From contig JAVBRD010000016.1 of NCBI GenBank assembly GCA_031548365.1, positions 1-64,000 on the forward strand: DNA of 64,000 bases. Reading direction: 5' to 3'. The DNA comes from JAVBRD01 sp031548365 (GTDB taxonomy: Bacteria; Bacillota; Clostridia; Christensenellales; UBA1750). Numbering within the stretch: position 1 is the first letter of the stretch; each line of letters begins with the position of its first letter. Positions 8,785 through 17,240 of this stretch are shown piece by piece. The notes under the pieces are model-generated. The model did no database searches, had not been told where the DNA came from, and saw only the letters and a list, made by a program, of their open reading frames with translations. A program made the position numbers and the translations under genes.

Positions 8785-10074
8785 ATGGACGTGTATTCTG
8801 AGCACCGCAGGACGCCTGTTTTGGGTGAGTACGACGTGATCGTGGCCGGCGGCGGCCCAGCAGGCTTTGCGGCGGCCGTGGCATCGGGACGGGCCGGGAT
8901 GCGCACGCTGCTCATCGAACGCTTCGGCTGCTTAGGCGGCATGTGGACCAGCGGCCTTGTCAATCCGCTGTTCGATTTTTTGAACAAAGGCGGCATCATC
9001 CAAGAATTGTACGACCGCATCACCGCCATGGGCCAAAGCACGATGAGCGGCACGATGTATTACACATTCGACTTTGAGACCATGAAACTGCTGCTCGATC
9101 GCATGACGGTCGCGGCGGGCGTGGACATTCTCTTTCACTCACTTTTTGTCGACGTGATGCAGGGCGAGGACGGCATACAGGGCGTGATCGTTGAAAACAA
9201 GGGCGGGAGGAGCGCTTACCGCGCCCGGGTCGTCATCGACTGCACGGGCGACGGCGATGTCGCAGCGCGCGCGGGCGCGCCATGGCGTATGGGACGCGCG
9301 GGCGACGGCTTGTTTCAGCCCATGACGCTCATGTTCAAGATCGGCAACCTGGACTTCGTACAAAGCTACCCCTATCCCTACGGCAACAAAAACGAGCTGT
9401 TCGAGCTGATGAAACGCGCGCTCGAGCACGCCGGGATCACGGACTACGAGTTCAACTTCGAGCGTCCCTGCCTATTGCGCCTTCCCGGCGAGCACCGCGG
9501 CGTGATTCAGATGACCCACATCCGCGGAAAATCGGGTATCGACGCGCAGGAGCTATCGGACGCAGAGATTGAGGGCCGCGAGCTCGTGCACAACGCCATG
9601 ACATTCTTCAAAAAACACCTTCAGCAGTTCGAGCACGCGCAGCTCGACCAGACCGCCGCGTCCATCGGCATCCGCGAGACTCGGCGCATCATGGGCATGT
9701 ACGAGCTGACGCTGGACGACATGAAGGAAGGCCGGCAGTTTGACGATGGTTTTTGCACGTGTACCCGCAACATGGACATCCATCAGCCCGACGGCAAAAC
9801 GCAGGAAGACACCACTGTGCATAAAACAAAGCACTATCAAATCCCCTACCGCACCCTAGTACCGCAAAAGATCAAGCGCCTTTTGGTGGCCGGCCGGTGC
9901 ATCTCCGGCTCGTTTGAAGCGCACGCTTCCTATCGCGTAACGGGCGACTGCGCGGCCATGGGGCAGGCGGCAGGAACAGCGGCCGCCATCAGTATTCGAA
10001 GAGGCGTCGCGCCCGATGCGCTTGACGGTCGCCTCGTTGTCGAGCAGATGCTCAGGGATGGATGCCAGCGTTGA
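8785..10074 (+). CDS. FAD-dependent oxidoreductase (FAD_oxidored family), copy 2
   Basis: Tandem paralogue (429 aa) of the preceding gene, aligning along the whole length with roughly three quarters of residues identical by eye. The FAD motif VAGGGPAGFAAA and the C-terminal GRCISGSFEAHASYRVTGD block are both intact. CGGAGG precedes the ATG at 8785. The pair probably arose by tandem duplication and may form a heteromer or act on related substrates; the sequence does not distinguish these. Confidence 0.87.
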   Translation: MDVYSEHRRTPVLGEYDVIVAGGGPAGFAAAVASGRAGMRTLLIERFGCLGGMWTSGLVNPLFDFLNKGGIIQELYDRITAMGQSTMSGTMYYTFDFETMKLLLDRMTVAAGVDILFHSLFVDVMQGEDGIQGVIVENKGGRSAYRARVVIDCTGDGDVAARAGAPWRMGRAGDGLFQPMTLMFKIGNLDFVQSYPYPYGNKNELFELMKRALEHAGITDYEFNFERPCLLRLPGEHRGVIQMTHIRGKSGIDAQELSDAEIEGRELVHNAMTFFKKHLQQFEHAQLDQTAASIGIRETRRIMGMYELTLDDMKEGRQFDDGFCTCTRNMDIHQPDGKTQEDTTVHKTKHYQIPYRTLVPQKIKRLLVAGRCISGSFEAHASYRVTGDCAAMGQAAGTAAAISIRRGVAPDALDGRLVVEQMLRDGCQR

Positions 10075-10274
10075 TGCCCCGAATCCGTCCGCGACGCATC
10101 GCGCAGCGCAAACCGGCCAACACCGCAACCGGTACAGCCGCCTGGTCATAGATCACGGGTGGCGCGGCGGCAAGCCTCCTGTTTCTCGGTCGGCATGCCG
10201 GCAACGCAGGTCTTGACGCAAAAATAGAGATCTCAACGCGGCCCTCACCAATGGGCCGAGAGTGCCATTCCAGA

Positions 10275-10313
10275 CAGAAGACGTCCGCCGATCTCAAACC
10301 GGCGGGCGTTCTG
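10275..10313. terminator. Hairpin in the gap after the FAD oxidoreductases
   Basis: Imperfect inverted repeat: CAGAAGACGTCCGCCG (from 10275) pairs with CGGCGGGCGTTCTG (to 10313). It may terminate the operon that ends at 10074. The remaining gap to 10758 contains one dispersed repeat copy (10378-10462) and no convincing gene. Confidence 0.4.
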
Positions 10314-10377
10314 CTTTGATGACCAACCCATCGCCGAGCTCCGGATTCGTCACCAAGGCCGATCGGCAGCGAATAAT

Positions 10378-10462
10378 GCGGCACGCTTGCCGCCAAACCC
10401 CACGCCGCGTTTTTCCAAAGAAACACGCGGGCTGATTGGATCTGCGAGGCCGGAACGTCTCT
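10378..10462 (+). repeat. Dispersed intergenic repeat, copy C (partial)
   Basis: Contains CTTGCCGCCAAACCCCACGC followed by CGCGTTTT and a degenerate GCGGG...GGATCTGCGAGGCCGG tail. It matches the left half of the repeat at 45320 in order and spacing; see the finding on this family. Confidence 0.55.
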
Positions 10463-10758
10463 CATCGTCCGGCGTGCCGGCCGTCCGAGGGACGCCGTGT
10501 TCATGCCGCCCGTCTTGTTGTGGCCGGTCCCCGCAAAGCGGACGCAGACATGGTCATCCCACGCCCTCGAGGATGCTGGGAGGAGACCGCCAAAGATAGG
10601 GTGAGCTTGGACGCGGCGCAAAAACCCCAAGGGGTTTCGGCCGCAAGCTTGTGGATCACGCTTCAGGTCAGGATGAGATTGGCACGGCACCGCCATAAGA
10701 GTGAACAAACCTTGCGCGCCACATATATAGATTTGCCCACGGCCGCCGAACACCGGCT

Positions 10759-13700
10759 TTACTCCGGATTTCCCCTCAGCGTCGGCCGGCCCAGCGTGGC
10801 GATGGTCGATGTGTCCCAGACGTTCGTGGTATCCCATCCCAGAGCGGATACCTGCGCGATGAGATCGGAGGGGGACATGCTCTGGCCGTCCAACCCGTTG
10901 GGATCGCTGACCGGCGTAACGGGAACGCCGCCTGCGGAAAGCGTCATGGTATTGATGGCATAGTTGGAGGCCAGCTGTGCGCCGCTGCCCAGTGTGGCGC
11001 ACACGCGGCGCGCGCGGCCCCCCGCGTTTGTAGCCATCACGGAGGGATTGAGCGCGATGCATGCGGTAAGCCTGCCCAAATCGCTGCCGTCGTTGTTTAC
11101 GGCTGCGGCCAGGCCGCCCGCGCCGGAACCGGTGGAGATAGGGCCTGCGGCGTAGCAACGGTAAACCTGCGTGCCGGCGCCTACGCCCAGTATCCCGCCT
11201 GTGTTGCTGCTGGGCGAGGAAGCGGCACCCGTGGCGTAGCTGTCGCTGATGGTAAGTCTATGCGCACTCTGGGCAATGAGGCCGGCGGCGTTATCGTCGC
11301 CGGCGGTGACCGTGTTCCCGGTGGTAAAGCAGCGGTCCACCAGCGCATAAGCGATAGCTCCGGCAAAGCCGCCAGTCGCGACGTTTGCGATGAGCGCGGC
11401 ATCCGTACCGGTCACGTTACCGCGCGCATGGCACAGCGTAAACTGAAGCGACGATTGGTCGGGAATGCTTATGGAGGAGTTACCCGCGCCATTCCCGCAG
11501 AAACCGCCAACGTTCTGACGCGCCGTGACATTGCCGGTGGCTCGGCACCGCAGATAGCTTGAGAGCGCCGCAGAACCCACAAATCCGCCGGTGTTCGTGC
11601 CATAGGGGTGCGAGACGGCCGCGGATGTGGCGCAATCGACAAAAGATATCACGAGGGCGGTCGCGCCCGATGAACCCGACGCGGGTGAGAGAAAACCGAC
11701 AAAACCGCCGACATAGGCGCTGCTCGTGTTAGTGCTGGTGACGGTGAGGGTCGCGGCGGTTACACGGCAGGTATCTGCAACCAGCGCGGCGGTGATTTTG
11801 GTGTTGATGTCGATGCGTCCGATAAATCCGCCCGCCGGGCCGTTGTTGGGCCGCGTATCGGCGGCGGTGCCGACATTGCGGATGATAAAATCGGCCGCAC
11901 CTACGTTCATAGAGCCAAACGCGCCGCCCACGCGCCCGCCTGAATAAATCAGGCCGCCCAAGACTTCGGAATCCTGAATGGTGCAGGGCGCGGTCTGAGT
12001 GATGTTGCCAACGAGTCCGCCCGCGTAACCGGTGGTGGTCGGCGGATCGACCGGCCTCATCTGGATATCGCCGACGGTCAGGTTGCTCAGCGTTGAAGCG
12101 GCGTTGGCAATCAGGTTGCCAACCATGCCGCCCACACGGAATCCGGTGTGATCAAGCAATACGCTGTCTAACGAAACGCCATCCATCAGAAATATGCCGT
12201 TGCTGATTTCGCCGACAACGCCGCCCATCGTCTGATACGCGTATACGCTGATCTCCGTTGCCTGAATGTTCTCAAGTGTGGTGTTCGCCCCTGCCTGATC
12301 CAGCCGCCCGATGAGCCCTCCCATCACGGCGGCCTGTTCGGTCGTTTCCATCAGCGCCGCTGAGTCCACAGTGATACTGGCGATGGAGGTACCCCCCTGC
12401 GCAGTACCCACCATGCCGCCCGCATAGATGATGTTGCTTCCTGCGGCGGCGCGTCCGGCGCTCACCGAGACAGCGCCCAGCGTAATGCCCATGATCTGAC
12501 CGCCGACAGCATAGCCTACCAGCGCGCCAATTTTACCGGTCTGCGCGCTGGAAGCAGAGCCGGTAACCATAACGGTAATCACGGGGTTGGGTAACACGAA
12601 TCCCGATAGCGCCACGTTTTGCGTTTGACCAAACAACCCGCGCACCAGCACAGGATTGGCGGACGTCGCGATGGCGTCGATGATGAGGTTGTTCACCGTC
12701 GTCCCGCCGGAAGGCGTCTGCGCTACGCCTGTAAAGATGTGTGGGCCGCTGAGCGGCGCTTCGGTCTGGCCCGTGTCCACGTTGCCGATGGGCCGCCAGC
12801 CGTTGCCGTCCCATGCGGAGGCGTAGTTGACGAGATCGAACGCCCCGCTCAGGCTATAAGTAAGCGCCAGGCTGTCAGGCATGCCATGCACGCCGCCAGT
12901 CTGATCGAAAAGCGCCTGCATGCCTTCGATGTTGTCCAGAATGCGCGCGTTTTCGGTGACCCCCGCGCGGTTGCCGGGGTTGCCTTGTGTGAGATCAGGG
13001 CTAAACGCCATCTCTGTGGGCGTACACATGCGCACGACAAAGGGAGCGCCCGCCACGCCGTTGCCCGAGGCGAAGGGCATGCCCATGCCGGGCGTGAGCA
13101 GCGTCAGCACACCTGTGCTTTCGCCGCCGGAGGCGATGCCCACCACGTACACATAGTAGTTGAAGCCGTCCATCACGCCGGTCTCCAAAGGCAGAGGCGT
13201 GATGTTTTCCTTGCCGGTCAGGGTGAAACTGAACGTGGCGGCGGTTGCGGTCAGTGCGCGCGTGAACCGCCCCCGCACCGCGTTGCCGTCGCTCAGCGTG
13301 TCCGGGTCGCTGTAACCGAGCACCTCGGCTTCGGTGGGGACGGGCTGCTCGGGCGTCAGCAGCAGGTAGTAGATGGTCAGTGTGGTGTTGGGCGTGGATG
13401 AACCGGTCAGCGCCATGTCCACGGTGCGGAACACCGGGCCTCGCGCAAGCGAGACCAGATTGACATCGAGCGCCGCGGTCGTAACGGTGAACACCGCGAA
13501 GGAACGTGAGGCGTCCGAAGGGATGCAGGTATCGCCCAACTGTGTGACAATGGCGGTGTAGGTGTCGTTGGGCAGTTCTACGGGCGACTGGACGCCCCAC
13601 ACGCCTTCACTCCCAAGATCGAGCGTCTCACAGAACATGCTTTCACCCTGGCTGTTCTCCACGCATACCTGCACTTGACTGTTGGGGACGCCGCGCCCGA

Positions 13701-14244
13701 TGATGACCGGCAAGGGGGAAGCGATGACGGCGTTCATTTCCGGCAGATCAATGGGCGGCGGCGAGCAGGCTGGATTGGTCACTTCAAAGCAGGTCGTGTC
13801 ACGCGGCGGATTGGGGTCGCCATCTCCCGGGCAGCGCAATACAGCGGTCACGCAGCTTTGGCCCTCGGCCCAATTCGGATCGGGGTTGTAAATCCAATTT
13901 CCTTTCGCGTCAATGGGCACGCGGCCCACCAACACGCCGTTGATGTAAAGCTCCGCCTCGCAGCACGGTGTGCCGCATCCGGCGACAGGAACCTCTGGAT
14001 CGACTCCGGTGGAACCGTCGGCGGGGCTCGTGATATTGATATAAGTCACCTTGCACGTGCGTCGGGGCGCGCAGACGCGGCAAGAGCACGGTCTTCGGCC
14101 CGATTTTGCGCAAGCGGATTTTGCACCGCAAAATTGTCCTGCGGCGCAATGGCCCGGACGATGAGCGTTTGAGTCCGTGAGGCGGCCGTGGCAGCAGGAG
14201 GTCCCGCTGCAGCACGGGAACGACTGGCGATGATGTTTCGTCAC
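10759..14244 (-). CDS. Large GLUG-repeat surface protein with Cys-rich N-terminus
   Basis: A 1161-aa protein starting at a GTG (14244) with GGGAGG 8 nt upstream. The first 75 residues are rich in Cys (PCCSGTSCCHG, GQFCGAKSAC, CSCRVCAP) and carry no signal peptide. Residues about 75-170 look like a Ig-like domain (ITSPADGSTGVDPEVPV), followed by further beta-rich segments. The C-terminal half contains some 14 GLUG-type motifs (GGMVGTA, GGLIGRL, GGVVGEI, GGFVGFL, GGFCGNG and others), which build a beta-solenoid. There is no LPXTG motif or membrane anchor. Together with the collagen-like neighbours and the shared promoter-like motif upstream, a spore-coat or exosporium role is plausible, with the Cys-rich head as disulfide anchor; this is inference. 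An adhesin exported by an unrecognised route is the alternative. Confidence 0.82.
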   Translation of the reverse strand: MTKHHRQSFPCCSGTSCCHGRLTDSNAHRPGHCAAGQFCGAKSACAKSGRRPCSCRVCAPRRTCKVTYINITSPADGSTGVDPEVPVAGCGTPCCEAELYINGVLVGRVPIDAKGNWIYNPDPNWAEGQSCVTAVLRCPGDGDPNPPRDTTCFEVTNPACSPPPIDLPEMNAVIASPLPVIIGRGVPNSQVQVCVENSQGESMFCETLDLGSEGVWGVQSPVELPNDTYTAIVTQLGDTCIPSDASRSFAVFTVTTAALDVNLVSLARGPVFRTVDMALTGSSTPNTTLTIYYLLLTPEQPVPTEAEVLGYSDPDTLSDGNAVRGRFTRALTATAATFSFTLTGKENITPLPLETGVMDGFNYYVYVVGIASGGESTGVLTLLTPGMGMPFASGNGVAGAPFVVRMCTPTEMAFSPDLTQGNPGNRAGVTENARILDNIEGMQALFDQTGGVHGMPDSLALTYSLSGAFDLVNYASAWDGNGWRPIGNVDTGQTEAPLSGPHIFTGVAQTPSGGTTVNNLIIDAIATSANPVLVRGLFGQTQNVALSGFVLPNPVITVMVTGSASSAQTGKIGALVGYAVGGQIMGITLGAVSVSAGRAAAGSNIIYAGGMVGTAQGGTSIASITVDSAALMETTEQAAVMGGLIGRLDQAGANTTLENIQATEISVYAYQTMGGVVGEISNGIFLMDGVSLDSVLLDHTGFRVGGMVGNLIANAASTLSNLTVGDIQMRPVDPPTTTGYAGGLVGNITQTAPCTIQDSEVLGGLIYSGGRVGGAFGSMNVGAADFIIRNVGTAADTRPNNGPAGGFIGRIDINTKITAALVADTCRVTAATLTVTSTNTSSAYVGGFVGFLSPASGSSGATALVISFVDCATSAAVSHPYGTNTGGFVGSAALSSYLRCRATGNVTARQNVGGFCGNGAGNSSISIPDQSSLQFTLCHARGNVTGTDAALIANVATGGFAGAIAYALVDRCFTTGNTVTAGDDNAAGLIAQSAHRLTISDSYATGAASSPSSNTGGILGVGAGTQVYRCYAAGPISTGSGAGGLAAAVNNDGSDLGRLTACIALNPSVMATNAGGRARRVCATLGSGAQLASNYAINTMTLSAGGVPVTPVSDPNGLDGQSMSPSDLIAQVSALGWDTTNVWDTSTIATLGRPTLRGNPE

Positions 14245-14265
14245 GAGAATAACCTCCCTTTCAGC

Positions 14266-14293
14266 CATTGTATGCCGCATGCGCAAACTCGGT
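14266..14293 (-). promoter_or_regulatory. Promoter-like motif shared with the split collagen gene
   Basis: On the minus strand ACC (14293-14291) is followed after 16 bases by CATACAATGG. The same two blocks with the same spacing occur upstream of the collagen-like gene (25583-25610). CATACAAT fits the SigE -10 consensus and AC/CATA with a 17-base gap resembles SigK promoters. The transcript start would fall very near the ribosome site, which is a point against it. Confidence 0.45.
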
Positions 14294-14579
14294 TTTCCAA
14301 GCGTCAACGGCCGCGTACCGGAGGACGGAGACCGACTCAGCGGCATTGCGGTGAGCGGGACGTTCATCCTCACATCAACGATAAAACGGCATAAGATGAC
14401 GATGTACATCCATGCGCATTTGCCGGCGCTACGGCGATTCGTGTACCACGAAACGGCCGCCTCTCCTGCGTTTCGGCGCGGCGCCCACGGCACGCATGAG
14501 ATCGTCGGCGGACAGTCCCTTGCCGCTCCGGTCGGGTTGGCACCGCTTTCACACCTTGGAACAAAGGGGAATGAGCGTC

Positions 14580-15293
14580 ATGATAAACCAAATCACAATG
14601 TGTGTGAAACCGGGATACGGCACGGGCCGGGGCTGCAGCCGGTGCAGCAAGATACGCTTCTGTTCCACCGGACCGCAAGGCCCTCCCGGCCCTCGCGGCG
14701 AGAGTGGCCCGCAAGGAAGTGCGGGCGTGCAGGGGCCAGCCGGGCCGCAGGGCATGACCGGCCCGGCTGGCCCCGTCGGACCGCAGGGCGAGCCCGGCTT
14801 GCTGGGCCCGGCTGGCCCGCAGGGTGAGATCGGGCCCAAGGGTGAAATCGGGCCTCAGGGTGAGCCCGGCGAGCAAGGCCTGCAAGGCGAACCCGGCCCG
14901 CAGGGACCGGAAGGGCCGCCCGCTGATGTTTCCTCCATCTTGGCGCTAGCCAATCAATATACGGATGAGCAGATCCTGTTGAACACGCCCACCGTCGTCG
15001 ACTATGGCACGATTCCCTCGGGAGGCGGGGTGACCTTGCTGAATGACAGCATCGGCCGAATGGTTGTCAGCGGCAGTGTGACCATTTCGGTTCCTCCGTA
15101 TGAAGAAGGAAGAGAGAACAGCGCCTATAGCTCTATTGAGGTGCTTGCCACTGGGACGCAAAACTGGATCGGCGAATTTTTCTCGGTGCCCTCGCAGCTG
15201 TCCGCAGGCGTCAATGAAATATGGGTCAAGGGAATTCGCTTGAACAGCGGTGGCGTCAAGTGGGCTTTCGACGCCAAGTTCCGAGGTGGTTGA
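14580..15293 (+). CDS. Collagen-like protein with Cys-rich N-terminus
   Basis: A 237-aa protein. The ATG at 14580 is 10 nt after GGGG (14566-14569); the ATG at 14571 is too close to that site. Residues 1-30 hold five Cys (MCVKPG...GCSRCSKIRFCSTG) and no signal peptide. Residues about 31-105 are uninterrupted Gly-X-Y triplets (GPQGPPGPRGESGPQ style). The last 130 residues form a non-collagenous, beta-rich domain of unknown identity that would serve as trimerisation head. The stop (15291-15293) lies one base from the next start, so the two are translationally coupled. Spore-surface filament protein is the likeliest role given the neighbours. Confidence 0.8.
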   Translation: MINQITMCVKPGYGTGRGCSRCSKIRFCSTGPQGPPGPRGESGPQGSAGVQGPAGPQGMTGPAGPVGPQGEPGLLGPAGPQGEIGPKGEIGPQGEPGEQGLQGEPGPQGPEGPPADVSSILALANQYTDEQILLNTPTVVDYGTIPSGGGVTLLNDSIGRMVVSGSVTISVPPYEEGRENSAYSSIEVLATGTQNWIGEFFSVPSQLSAGVNEIWVKGIRLNSGGVKWAFDAKFRGG

Positions 15294-15294
15294 C

Positions 15295-16056
15295 ATGCTG
15301 CAACAGCGCGGGCAAATCGTCGCTTGGTATGACAATTACATCGCTTTCGGACTGATTGCGCGCTATCAGGGCGAAAATAACACGGGTTTCGGACACAGCG
15401 CCACCGCCACCGTGTGGAAGGATCTTGTCGGCAACGCGGATCTCACGCTTTTCGGCGGACTTGCTCCCGCTACGCGGCGGTGGGGCAACAATTATTTTGA
15501 GAGCCTGAAAGTCAGCGTTTCATACTTTAATTGGAGCTCTTCCGCGCTGCCGCCGCAGTACACACCCGAGCAGAGCACGATCGAAGTGGTTTTCACGCCT
15601 TTTGCCGGCGCGGACAGCGCGAACGGGGGCGATATCGTCGGCGTTGACGACATCACATCCCCGCCATACACGACGATCACGCTGGAGATGCAGGCGCTGA
15701 ACGCCAGTTTTCTGGTGGAAGAGAGCGCGACTTTCGTGACCGTGAACCGAAAGCCGCTGACAGCCAACACGCTGTACTCCGCATCCATGCCCATTTCGCC
15801 CTACAATTCAACTCCGGCGCTCAACGGCAGCAAAGCCATATACTACAACGGCGCTCTGCAGTACCGCGCCAATCGCACGGGACCTTTTTTTGTTCAGTTG
15901 CCCCAACACTACTTAAGCCTCGCAAGCAATCCCGTCCTAGTGGATGTCAGACAGATTTTTTTCGGCAGGATCTATGAAGTCCGCGTATATAACCGAGCGC
16001 TTTCCGCGAGCGAGATTGCCCACAACGCAGCGCTTGACCTGCAGCGGTACAGATAG
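15295..16056 (+). CDS. LamG/concanavalin-fold-like protein coupled to collagen gene
   Basis: A 253-aa protein with no signal peptide. GAGGTGG (15283-15289), within the end of the collagen gene, is 5 nt before the ATG at 15295, which favours this start over an in-frame ATG at 15250. The C-terminal IYEVRVYNRALSASEIAHN segment and the beta-rich body match LamG-like lectin folds seen in surface and tail proteins. It probably decorates the same structure as the collagen-like protein. Ligand unknown. Confidence 0.78.
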   Translation: MLQQRGQIVAWYDNYIAFGLIARYQGENNTGFGHSATATVWKDLVGNADLTLFGGLAPATRRWGNNYFESLKVSVSYFNWSSSALPPQYTPEQSTIEVVFTPFAGADSANGGDIVGVDDITSPPYTTITLEMQALNASFLVEESATFVTVNRKPLTANTLYSASMPISPYNSTPALNGSKAIYYNGALQYRANRTGPFFVQLPQHYLSLASNPVLVDVRQIFFGRIYEVRVYNRALSASEIAHNAALDLQRYR

Positions 16057-16112
16057 ACGGATGCGCGCCGATACCGGCGTATACGCCTTGCAGCGGCATG
16101 GGAAGCAGACGC

Positions 16113-16231
16113 TTTCCGTCAGCCTGTCGGCAATGCCAGAACCCGGCCCCATCGTGCTTGCCCCGGAGATCCACCGGGAACCTGCGGGTTTGTGACAAAA
16201 CGCGGCGTGAGGTTGGCGACATGCGCGCCAA
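16113..16231 (-). repeat. Dispersed intergenic repeat, copy A (full length)
   Basis: The reverse complement runs from GGCGCGCATGTCGCC through CACGCCGCGTTTTG, GGATCTCCGG and CAAGCACGATGGGG to GACAGGCTGA, matching copy B at 45320-45435 block by block. It fills most of the gap between the LamG-like gene and the next convergent gene. Confidence 0.7.
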
Positions 16232-16298
16232 ACCTCACGCTTCCGATTGTCCTGATGGCGAAGCCGGAGCGCTTGCGATGGGCTTGTCATCACGCTGA

Positions 16299-16324
16299 GC
16301 ACGGGAAGCGGATGCTTCCCGTGC
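16299..16324 (-). terminator. Terminator-like hairpin after the BclB C-terminal part
   Basis: GCACGGGAAGC (16299-16309) and GCTTCCCGTGC (16314-16324) form a perfect 11-bp stem with a 4-nt loop, 15 nt beyond the stop of the minus-strand gene fragment. There is no U-run. Confidence 0.55.
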
Positions 16325-16339
16325 CATACTCCTTAAGCT

Positions 16340-17077
16340 CTACACACTCCTGAGATTGACGCTGCCGCTCATCATGGCGACAATGCTCTTGTTGGCATCT
16401 TCCTGCGTGAGATCCTTGTGGATGATGAGCATAAGCCTGGTCCCCGCGGACACCGGGACACTCAAATCATTCAGAATTACATCAAACAAAGTACCTTTGG
16501 GCACAACTCCGGTCAAAACCGGCGACAAAACCGCCTTCGTTTCAGGTATGGCGATAAAATAGGACGTATTCACCTTGTAGAACAGCTGCATATACATGTT
16601 CGCGGAAGCAGCGCCCAGGTCAACAGCTTCGATGGCCATCATAGAAACGCCCATATCGGTAATGACCACATCTCTTGATGTGAAAAACGGATACGAGGCG
16701 ACATGTCCGTCTGCAACTTCGATCGTGTCTCCGACCAAGGGGTGCGGAAGTTCACCGTGCATGCCAAATCCCACAGAGTGGGGGTGCTGATTGACATGCA
16801 TAAAGATTGCAATCGGCGAACCTGTGGTATAGGGAATGAGAGAGCCGTATGCGTCTGCACCGGCTGGTCCCTCCGGACCTCTGGGGCCTTCCGGCCCGAC
16901 AATGCCCTGCAAACCTTGCGTGCCCTGAATTCCCTGGGGACCTTGCGGACCCTCAGCGCCGTCAATGCCTTGGAGTCCCTGTGGACCTTCAATGCCCTTG
17001 AAGGTCAGAAAAACAGCACCAAATTCCCGCCTGCTTACATTATATCTTATTGCAATAAAATAATCAATAAGGCACAA
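16340..17077 (-). CDS. BclB-like exosporium protein, 3' fragment of a split gene
   Basis: The open frame encodes Gly-X-Y repeats (GIEGPQGLQGIDGAEGPQ onward) followed by a 165-residue domain with GSLIPYTTGSPIAIF at its start and LSPVLTGVVPKGT...VPVSAGTRLMLI near its end; these are the landmarks of the BclB exosporium C-terminal domain. There is no plausible start: the frame opens at a TTG (17077) without a ribosome site in AT-rich sequence, and Gly-X-Y coding begins only at 16997. The 15-bp sequence at 16983-16997 recurs at 24498-24512 in the same reading phase inside a collagen-like gene with a good start but no C-terminal domain. I therefore read this as the 3' half of that gene, displaced by the intervening element. 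A separate decayed collagen gene is the alternative. Confidence 0.75.
   Translation of the reverse strand: MCLIDYFIAIRYNVSRREFGAVFLTFKGIEGPQGLQGIDGAEGPQGPQGIQGTQGLQGIVGPEGPRGPEGPAGADAYGSLIPYTTGSPIAIFMHVNQHPHSVGFGMHGELPHPLVGDTIEVADGHVASYPFFTSRDVVITDMGVSMMAIEAVDLGAASANMYMQLFYKVNTSYFIAIPETKAVLSPVLTGVVPKGTLFDVILNDLSVPVSAGTRLMLIIHKDLTQEDANKSIVAMMSGSVNLRSV
16983..17007. other. Left attachment site candidate with inverted repeat
   Basis: The 15-bp core repeat is followed directly by TTGAAGGTC, giving GACCTTCAA-TGCCC-TTGAAGGTC, a 9-bp inverted repeat around 5 bases. Large serine recombinases bind such imperfectly symmetric sites. The right-hand copy lacks the second arm. Confidence 0.55.
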
Positions 17078-17240
17078 TTTAAAAGTTGTCAGTTAGAGTG
17101 AATTAACTAATTCTTTCAAGAAATGCAAACAAAACCCCGCGTACGCCAAGAGTTATGAGCTTAGGCAACGAAATTCAAACCAGTCTAATTCTATACAACT
17201 AGAAAATATCATGTTGAAATGTCATTAATATATTTATTTT

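Noticed and set aside
14580..16056. Phage tail-fibre pair (collagen-like plus LamG-like)
   Set aside because: No other phage genes nearby, and the BclB-type domain and Cys-rich heads fit a spore surface better.
16932..16951. A longer shared stretch (CCTGGGGACCTTGCGGACC) with 24485-24503 as the true recombination point
   Set aside because: It codes common GPQGPQG triplets and would assign collagen-coding DNA to the element's left end; the 15-bp repeat at 16983 is simpler, though the alternative is not excluded.
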